Source: Asterias amurensis
Taxonomy: Eukaryota > Echinodermata > Asteroidea > Forcipulatida > Asteriidae
NCBI RefSeq assembly: GCF_032118995.1
Contig: NC_092648.1
Coordinates: 3,549,001 to 3,613,000 of the forward strand
Length of the DNA: 64,000 nt
Reading direction: 5' to 3'
Part shown: positions 1 to 10,400 of the stretch, in pieces
Layout: every line of letters starts with the position of its first letter
Position numbering within the stretch: the first letter of the stretch is position 1
Notes under the pieces: model-generated
What the model was told of the DNA's origin: nothing
The model's input: the letters and a program-made list of their open reading frames with translations, nothing else
Database searches by the model: none
Position numbers and translations under genes: made by a program

Positions 1-1432
1 GGCTGTCAAAAGGGGGCGGGGCGTGGGTGCGGGCGGGGCCCTCTCCAAGTATAACAATAAGCGCTCTGTTGAAAACAAAAATTCATACTATTTTGAGGTC
101 CAAAGTTAATATTGTTTGGATCAAATGATTGTGCTCGAAGTGCTGTGCACTTGTATAATTAATGCCATTGTTTGGAATTTCATTTGGACGGACAAACAAG
201 ATGGAACCCACCCCCCCCCCCCTCACAAAAACATACAAACTAGCCTACTGTGACTCTGGAGTTTAGGGATTTCATCCTCCATGGGCAGGTGTATAGGCCT
301 ATATTGAACAATAAAACTGGGTATTTTTTTATACTAGGAACTCTTGAACAATATTAATGGTAAATGGAGTATTTGCTTTCACTTGTGGCTCAAGTCAGGC
401 GACGAGTTACCATCAGTCTATTATAACCACCACAATTGTCGCACTCATTGCAGAATGTGAAAATAATGTCTCAATTATGTTTCTACGAAGCCCAAACGTG
501 ATTATTTTATAGAGGAATTGTAGACCATTCATTAATGACGATCTGAAAGCACTAAGACTTATTATAAAAAATAACATGTTATGGTACAGTTGGCAGTGAG
601 ACTGAGACACATAAGAGGTGACAGGAAAACTCAGATAATGTGGGGGGGGGGCGTGCCCTCGTTCCGGCTGTGCGACCAACCATCAGAAGTATTCTGCTAC
701 ATCATTATCATAATAATCCTCAAATCATCTACAGCCGTATTATAGTTTGGTACCATCTGTTTGCCATTGGTAAAGATTTAGGCCTACACACACTGGAATA
801 ATAAACCAGCATCTATGTGTCCGACCTGTGTGCACATCCCTCAACCAAGGCTGTGCTCAGTCAGTGTGAGACCAGCCTTTATTGCATACAAAACTGAAGG
901 TTTATTAGGTTTTTGTTCACCAGCCCATACACACACTATACGGGTCGGCTAGCTGTGTCCACATGAACTTTGTGAATGCCAAAACGTATTCTTGTTATTC
1001 CTCCATGGTCTACACCTTTAGGCAATTTTTTCTATTTGAAGAAAAGTCTGATTTAGGAGCTGCTGATAATCTCTAATGTGATGCTACTAAGTTCGGTGGG
1101 TCAGAGTTAGCATGATGTGGAAGCGGTTGGAGAACTCGAATTCAACGGGAGTGAGGTCGCGGTGGTAATTGCTATCAACTTTACAACGTGAAATCAGCTT
1201 TCTCATGAAGACGATCAGAGCATACTGATCGAAACGTCAAGTTGAAACCAACGGTTCTTTTTATAGAACCATCCAACTCATTTTAGAGATCGTCATCACA
1301 TAGTGTTACCGCAAGCCTTCACTATTATCGGTTTTCCACTATGCAAAGTTTCAAATCCTACTTAACGTGAAACTAATTATTTGAAGCTTTTTTAAGTTCA
1401 TGCTGGATTTATAAATAACTGAGGAGAAAACG
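1..1432. other. Upstream flank of the K2P gene, no gene seen
   Basis: I find no coding exon here on either strand. The interval has homopolymer tracts (a C run near 210-222 and a G run near 641-650). A repeat copy at about 1198-1317 ends roughly 115 bases before the K2P start codon and probably lies in its promoter or 5' UTR. No TATA box can be called with confidence. Confidence 0.6.
1198..1317 (+). repeat. Hairpin-bearing dispersed repeat, copy 1
   Basis: This copy contains the inverted repeat GATCAG...CTGATC followed by GAAACGTC, and further on an AACGGTTCT/AGAACC hairpin and the end sequence GTTACCGCAAGCC. The same unit lies in reverse orientation at about 9288-9400 in the third K2P intron interval. 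The GCGGTAACACC end is shared with the small element at 42421-42508, so they may belong to one mobile family. Confidence 0.6.
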
Positions 1433-4400
1433 ATGTCTGCGCTTACGGAAAACAGTTACTTCCGATTTATGGTGCTGACTTTAGGCTATGTTGCCTACCT
1501 GTGTGTCGGTGCCGGAGTTTTTGTCGCCTTCGAACAGCCAGTGGAGAGCGAATACAAACGAAAGCTACAGGATGCTACGGGAACATTCCTTCACGAGAAC
1601 CCTTGCGTGGACCCGGTGAAACTTCAGGGGTTCGTGGAGGAGGTTATGACGGCGGGGAGTAAAGGGATCAAGCTGGAACCTGATGGCTCGTCCTTTACGG
1701 TCTGGAACTTTGCCTCGGCTGTCTTCTACAGTGTCACGCTTGTTACAACCATCGGTTAGTTTTTGGTTTGCCAAATAGTTATTTAGATAGTCAAGAATAT
1801 TTTGAATAAATTATAAAGGGAAACACCTTTTTAGGTTGCAAGCACTGTGTTGCAAAAAGGCACGAAACATGGGATGCGTCCAAATTGTTTTTAGTGAACA
1901 CAATTACAAGGTATGATTGTTAGTATCATGCTGTGACAACCGTCGGTTAGTTTTTGGTTTGACAAATAATTATTTAGATTGTCAAGAATACTATTTTATA
2001 AAAGGATATCACTTTTGGGGTTGCAAGCACTGTGTTTCAAAAAGGCATTGAGACCTATAGTATGCGTCCAAATTGTTTGGAGTGGACACAATTTACAAGG
2101 TTGGACTGTTAGTATCATGCTGTGACAACCGTCGGTTAGTTTTTGTTTGCTTGCAAACAATTATGTAGATAGTCAAGACTATTTGAATAATCGAAAGGGA
2201 ATCACTACTTATTGGAGTTGCAAGCACTGGTAGGCCTAAGTGTTTTGCTAAAAGGTACGGACGAGACATGTGCATCCAAACTGTTTTAAAGGCACTGGAC
2301 ACTACTGGTAATTACTCAAAATAACTGTTAGCAAACTTACTTGGTAACGAGCAATGGAGTCTGAGCTGTTGATACTAAAACATTGTGAGAAACTGCTGAT
2401 CTTTGACAACATTGCCAAAAGTATCAAGTGCCAGCTTAAGCACAAAATACTGCTTAAAATATCACTGCTTAGCGATAATGAGCGGGACACCAGTCACAAA
2501 TTGTTCGTGTGACATTGTATTTTGGCTGGTAACCTTATTCTGTTTAGCAAAATTTTGTTTTGCTTAGCTCATTTTTATGCAGCTCTGAAGTTGGGCCCTG
2601 AACTGTCAACATTCATTGGCTGTAATTTTCAGTCACCCCGACCAAACATGATTGTACATGGCGTTGTCTTAATGTATGCAGTATGCAAATTACGTCACGT
2701 CACATGTATGCAAATGAGGTCCGAAACACACTAGCAGGTGATCCCAAATCAACGTTATCTCAATGTATGCAGTATGTAAATGAAGCCATGTCATATGCAA
2801 ATGAGGTCCAGAAACACACTAGCAAAAGATCCCAACTCAGTGTTGTCTTAATGTATGCAGTATGTAAATTATGCAAATGAGGTCCAAAACACACTAGCAA
2901 AAGATCCCAAATCAGCGTTAAATTAAGCCACGTCATATGCAAATGAGGTCCGAAACACACTATAGCAGATGATCCCAAATCACCACTCTTCAAAATATTG
3001 TGTTATGATAAAACAGTAGATCGATATGAATGAGAGTGTTGAGTGTTTTGCGCCAACAGCTGGACCAGCCTGAGAACGAGACAATGTATTGATAAAACCC
3101 CCATAGGCCTACTATATAGGTTTTCATGGCCAATTTCAACAAAAAAATCACTTCATTTTAATACCCAGCTCATTCAATTTCGCCTGAAAATGAATGCTGG
3201 TAGAAGCTGCAGCCCTTAAAATATTACTTGTTTAGGTGCTTTGAGAAACGAGTAAAACAATGTCACGAAAATTATGTTAGCATTTAGAACGTAGCTTTAC
3301 GCGACTCTCCTGAAGACATCACTCTGTGATTTTCACTTTTTCCCCCTAAAAAACGATAAGACACATGAAGCTGAAACTTCTACATGTTCACAGTAAGTAG
3401 CGATTCATGTCATGACCAAAAAACTTGATCTACACAAGGTATCAAAACCCTCTAAAGGCACTGGACACGCTTGGTAATTGTCAAAGACCAGTATTCTCAC
3501 TTGGTGTATCCCAACATATGCATAAAATAACAAATCGGTGCAAATTTCGACTCAATTGATCATCGCAGTTGCAAGAGAATAATGAGGGGAAAAAACATAA
3601 TGAAACGGTATTATTGTTGGTTAAAGTGTGTGGAGTGCTCTAAACAGTAGAATTCACATGAGTAAACTGTTTGAAACATCGAGACCACACCGGTTCTTCT
3701 CTCAAAATCTTCAGCACTTCTCCCAAAATAGTTTTTATAAGCCATTTTGTATGACAGACATACGACAGTTTGGGTAAATTTGTCTGGATACACGCACACC
3801 CAAACCAAACAGTGCAATCCTCTAGTGTCCGCCCGTGACCGTATCTCAAAAAGGCTATACGCTGTACAGAGGTTTGAGAGATTACCTCTGTAATACCTTC
3901 GTTGGAGAGATAGCTTAGCCCAACCCAAAACAGACAATATTAATCCTGAAAGAAGATCCAATAATGTAGGGAATGATTTCGGTCAGACATCAATACAGAA
4001 ATTATGACGAGAGAGGGGTTAGCTACAGACTCCAAAACTCGTACCTGAGACGTGTCAGCGCAGTGTGGTGACAACACCCTATTGCCCTTGAAGTGTTTGT
4101 TTTTTTACCAATGACTTTGGTGAATAGTTGAACCATGAACCAACCTTGTAAAGGATTTGGTGTTTATCTAACCTACCGAATCTTAAGTCCATACCATAGG
4201 TTTATTATGTTGCCCAGTTACAGTGAAGAGTAACGTATTACAACACATAAACCAAGTCATGCAGTTATAAGATAACACTATGTTGGCAACATACCATTAA
4301 GTTTGTGTGATAGACCCACCCGTTGGATTGACAATGATGCTATGTATAGTCGCCATGTTTACTCCATTTAAAATAATTTGAGATGGAAAATATCTAGCAA

Positions 4401-7400
4401 CTAGATTCGTTCCTTCTATATTTTTCCTTCTATATTTAAAAAAAAAAAAATATTTATCTTTGACAATTATTACTAAAGGTGTCCAAACTTAAATATATTT
4501 TCTGTCTGAACCATTTCCTAGAGAAGGGAGATAATAATATACAAAGTATAAATCAACCAAGCACACCACCACAAATAAACTCAGCCTGATATCTAACTTT
4601 ATCTGGGTCCTTCTCATCATGTTTCCTGTACAAGTATTCGTTTATTGACATGATATGAATTATTGATGTTGCCAAACATCAAGGCCATCCAATGGCACAG
4701 CTGGTAGAGTAAAGCCGTGGGCTGGGTGAATGGAGCGTGCGTGGGAGATAAGATGCGGCGGTTTTTCGACGCGATACACGGCAGAGAAGAAGGGCGCGGG
4801 TGGGGAGTCTTTTTTCTCCGTTGATCTTCATTCTTGTGCTATCGACCATAAGCAAATAAATCGGAAATCAGTTTATGTCAATAGGGACTGCTAAGTAAAG
4901 GATTAGTTATTCAATGTTGTGTGTGCATTTTTGGACTGTGCTATTCTCAACACTCTTATAAGCCAGAGTAGAAGAGGAGACCCAGTTTCAGATGTGAGAG
5001 GAAACCCCCGGGAATTATTCCATTGATAACCCACGCAGTCAGTCAAGTAGGGACTGAAAACCCAATCTACATATGGGATTTAAACCGGGGTCCTAGATGT
5101 GGAAGGCAAAGCAAGACGACACTGCATCAACCTGATCACCATAGAAGGGGGAGGCCAGGGGGGGGGGGGGCTAAACTATCATGGTACTCGTGCAAGGGTC
5201 TGTAATGTAGATTTGACTGGTGGGTGAGGGGGGGGGGGGGTTCCAATCAATTGTTTTGTTTGTGTGGAAAACAAATGGAGCGATTTATGATCACCTACCA
5301 CCGACCACCAAACATTTGTTTACGCTTGGTTTTGACGCTGTATTGCCAGACGATATGATACTTGGGATATAGTGTATAATAATTTGACTTTAAAGACACT
5401 GGACACTATTGGGGAATTAATTAAAGCATTACTTATGTTAGCTAAAAACTTACTTGGTCACGAGCAAAGGAGAGCTGATAAAAGTAACAGTGTGAGACCT
5501 TTTTGGGCCTGAAGCCATTTTTCGGCATTTGAGGCACACACAATTTGCCAAAAGGGTTTTTCATTCTTTTATTATTCTCTTGCAACTTCGATGACCAATT
5601 GAGTCCATTTTTATACAGATTTGTTATTTAATGCATAGGCCTATGTTAGGATAGACCAATACAAGTGAGAATGCTGGTCTTTGACGATATTACCAAAGGT
5701 GTCCAGTGCCTTCCAATGCCTTAATCTGAATGGTTCTCGATACACCAACAGTAATATTAAAGTTTCTATTTTATTTTTCTCTCACAGGCTACGGGCACAT
5801 GACTCCCCTGTCCGAAGGAGCAAAAGTCTTTACTTTATTCTACGCCTTGATCGGAATCCCTTTTACATTTTTATTCCTTGGCATGATGGTATCGCTATGC
5901 AACCGACCATCACAGCGTCTCCTCGATTGGCTCATTAAAAAACTACGTAAGTGCAATGTCTTTCTCGATTGTTTTAAGCAGCATTCTGGTAACATTTGCC
6001 TTTGAGAGTAAATTCATTTATACCATATAAAGAAATCAAACACTTTTTAAACCTGTCTGTTTCCCCCGACTGAACAGACTGTGCAAATCTCTTGTTTGCC
6101 CTATAACCCAGTGACTTGGGCGTTTTCGAAACCATTTGTCTTGGGCTCGGGTTTCGGCTTGGGATCCGGGTACTTATTTGAAGCCCGCTAGGAATGGGCA
6201 CGTTTTCTAACTGTCACATTTGATTTGTTACTCAACTAAAAACGGAATTTCATAGTGGCATGTTGATGACTTGCAACTGTACATTTGTTTCAATTTCGCT
6301 CACATCTCATTCTTGGGGTGGGTGCAAAAACGTATTGGTTCCAAAGTGTTTGTTCGTAGCCATATATGTTAATGCTAACTTCTAAACCCATTAAATGTAA
6401 CGGTCATTTTATTAGACACCCCGCAAGAAAAGTACCGAGTAAACAGTGCTTTTAAAATACACAACGGTATGAGTGTATTTTCGAAACTGCATTATATATA
6501 CTAACCTACCAGTAAAATTATTATCTGTGCATTAATAACCCGCTCTTTGCACAATATAGCCACTCAATAAAATTATATGCGAGGAAATGAAAGGGGTTCA
6601 AACAGGTCTTTATAAATATTTGCCCTATTTTTGTTCCGCAATCGGACCAGGAAAGAAAGAAAACAAACGCAGTCCCTCTGCCCAAGGTAAGTCGCCCCGC
6701 CTTTTATTTCTAGGATGGCAAGGGGGATGTTTCAGATTCCTTTATTTGTTTAGAGTTAGGGCGTTTGCCGTTTTACTCTTTATAATAACCAACTATTTCT
6801 GATATCCCGTTGTCTTTTGGTTTCGTTAAAGATGGCGATGGAAGGTTATTTGTATTCAGTCAGTTGAAAAACAGAACACCAACTGCAGCAAAATCCATAC
6901 GATGATCTCTAAGATATAAAACGATCTCCTGAACTTAAATTGATTTCAATCATCCAATTAATTACACACAATTAATACATATGAAACATAGTCAGTCATG
7001 AAGATTTGAAGGGCAAAGGTCAACGCCTAGTTACATACGTACAAAGCTACAAGTTTACAAAAATACCGAATTCAAGCATATAGCCCTATATATTTCTCAA
7101 ATTAACAATTTATTCCTCCGAAACAAACAGTCCATTCGGAGCGTAGGCCAGAGCCATGCTCCCCTAAAAAAGCCACGAAAAAAACACACACAAAGTAAAT
7201 TTTGCTCCCTCTTTAGATCAAAGCTAAAGAGAACCAGACAACAATCCTGGCCAAAATGCTTGGGCCACCCATTCCTAACGTTATGTAATACAATTCCCTG
7301 TCCACTTTCCATAACAAAAATGTGCCCCCGCCCCCGTTGTAACTTAGAATGCGATTGGCAATTGAAACCAACAATGAATGGGGAAGGGGACGAGATATGG

Positions 7401-10400
7401 CCGGAATTGTATAGCTCAAAGCATAGAGAAAGGACCACAGTGGTCATTATATGCGCAAAGCATGCTCAAAGCTTTTTGTATAGCTCAAAGCATAGAGAAA
7501 GGACCACAGTGGTCATTATATGCTCAATAGCTCAAAGCATAAAGAAAGGACTACAGTGGTCATTATATGCTCAAAGCATGCTCAAAGCTTGTGGACCCCA
7601 AATTTTTCTTTAAATTGAAAATAATGATGTTGCTCACGAAACCAATCAGGTGCACCTAATAACTGCTTGCAAGCCGGATGAACCCTATTCAAAGGGTGCA
7701 TGCTGTCATGCTATGTGAACCAGAACCACAGGGTTAATCGCCATTCTCCATTAGAAAAACAGAGTGTGGGACAGATCAGTAAACGAAATAAACCACTCGG
7801 TGAAATCTGTTTTTCCCAATGACTGAAATGGAACCGTCCGAATTTCACCTTCTCCAACAATGCATGCACGCAGTGGTATTCACACAGTATTGTATGACAT
7901 ACAAACAAGGATAGCCTGACGCATTTTCCTTGAAAAACCTATTTTGGAAATTGACAAAAGCTATACATATTGCAAGGTTCAACCATGGGGCTAAAAAAAA
8001 TCTTCATAGTCATTACATTAACAACCATGGCCACTGACACCATGGGGAATAATAACTGGTCTCTGTTAAAGGGAAGGTACCTTCGAGATACACCAAGTGA
8101 GAACACTGGTCTTTGACGATTACCAAACGTGTACAATGCCTTTAAGAGAGCACATTTGACCATACACCAAAACTTGTTATTTATAATCATGCCAAACCAA
8201 CTCACACAGTAGTTCTCACAGCAGCATGAGTAAAAATCATTGATAACACTAATATCCATATAACATTTTATAGCATGAATCTAGATCAAAACAGTTTACA
8301 AAATCTCTCAGATGAACAATTGGATCTAAACAGGCATGCAAGCTTTGCTCGAGGCTATAAAAACAACGGATAACAAGGGCCTTGAGAACATCTCGGCTGA
8401 ACTACAATTCCTTACTCATAATGGCATCACAAAGAAGAACCTTGATCGTTTACAATCCCTTCAAAATAAGTCCTTCAAGAGTGCTCCACATGACCTAGCA
8501 CACACCAACTTCTCCCCTATGGACCTTTACCATGGTGCAGCCATCTTGAATTTCTCCCATTGATATCATGTTACCAAACCGAGGCTGGAAAAACAAAATA
8601 GTCTGGTTCCTATTTTCAAAATGATAATTAGCATTCGTTATTGTTTTTCGATATGAGGGACATGACCAAGATGGAGGCAGCACTGGATAAAGGTCTATTG
8701 CTGACCTTCACTGGTTCAGAATCCCCCAAAGGACACAGTTCAAAATACCGACAACTTGTTTTTAAAGTCTCTTCACAGCGAGAAGTTTACCATTTTGACA
8801 AAAACAATACCTAAAAACGTCGTAAAAAATAAATAAATTTAAATCTTCTATTGTCTTCCTATGAAACGAAAGACAGTGCATCCCCACCCGTCTGGTACAC
8901 TCATGTAATAATATACAAAGTTTTCTACACAAAACTCCATTACACATACACAAAATAAGCTTGCAATTAGTTGTTACTCTAGGTTAGTTTATGTCTCTGT
9001 TATATTATTTCGGTACCCCCCTATGTTTGGCTTTTATCTCCTAATCTTGCACTATAACTTGCCCAACCACTGGTAACTCAGCAACATGAGGTTTGTTCAA
9101 CCAATGTTTGCCCAAAGTCATTTTATGGTTCGTTCTGTTGTGTTCAACTGGTGGTATTTGTGGTGGGACGGACTTGTCTTTGGTTATGGTTCTGTTTTAC
9201 TAACAAGGACTCCCTGATGTATTGAAACTATAATTATTTTAATTGTCAATTCATTTTTCAGAGATGTTTATAATATTATATGGAAAGTTTTACGCGGTAA
9301 CACCGTGTAATGACTATCTCTAATGAGTCAGGTGGTTCTGAAAAGAACCGTTGGATTCAACTCGACGTTTCGATCAGTATGCTCTGATCGCCTTCTGGAG
9401 AAAAAATAAAAATACAATAAATAAATTGTTTCTAAAATAGCCATTGGGTCTTACACGGACATGGTACTTAATAAATAATTCATGAGTTGTTCATTATAAA
9501 CTTGCCTGAACATCTTACGTCACACTTCGAGGCTCTTGACTTACGCCAAAGATCTGCCTTGAGCCTACATCCATAATCACCTTTGACCTCCCATTCATTT
9601 ACGTGTCCCTCATGGTCATGGAGATTCGCAGTCAAATCTGACGTACATGAGTTTACAGATAAAGCCAATACTTGTCTTAGAGGACCAGCAGCCGATTTCA
9701 CGAAACGCTAGGATTAATCCTATCTGAGTTAGGACGGGTTCAATGTGTCCTATGATGAAGTTATGATGAGTTTGGCGTAGGCCCTAATCGACGGCAGTAT
9801 TATAGTTTCTTCCCGGTAGTTGCTAGTTCCAAGATAACTCTCCACCCTTTGTTCGTTTACCCAAATACAGAGGACAAGTTCAACAATCTTGGGATCCACA
9901 TTGTTCACTTGATCATCATCGCACTCATCGTCTTCACGTTGTTCTTCGTCATCCCGGCCGCCATCTTTGATAAGTTGGAAAACACGTGGAACTTTCTTGA
10001 GAGTCTTTATTTCGTGTTTATCTCTATTTCGACGATTGGTTTAGGAGACTACGTGCCTGGGAACGAGCCTTATGACAGCCCGTATGCAGACTACAGGAGT
10101 CTTTACTACTTGTGTTGTACAGGTTGGTGCTTAAAACAAAGTGTCATATCTTCAGCCCATGCAGTGCTTTAAACGCACTGGGTGGATTCCACAAAGAGTT
10201 AAGACTAGTCTTATCTCGAGTTAGGACGAGTTACATGCCTAACTTAGGACTAGAGCCTTAAGTTTTGTTTATATCTCCAAGGACTAGTCCTAACTTAGAA
10301 CTACCTAACTCTTTGTGAAGTTACGTAGTTTTTTTGAGAAAGAAGTAACTTCTCACTCAAATATTAAAAGACTTCAGGTTTGAAGTCTTTTATTATTAAG

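Noticed and set aside
1198-1250. Hammerhead ribozyme candidate at the GATCAG...CTGATC GAAACGTC hairpin
   Set aside because: The required CUGANGA core is absent (the sequence reads ATGAAGA here and CAGAAGG in the other copy), and pairing the full stem uses up the G needed before AAA.
8336-8563. 75-codon plus-strand frame (MQALLEAIKTTDNKG...)
   Set aside because: It has fairly protein-like composition, but no recognisable family, no splice support and no fit to K2P; perhaps a remnant of a mobile element.
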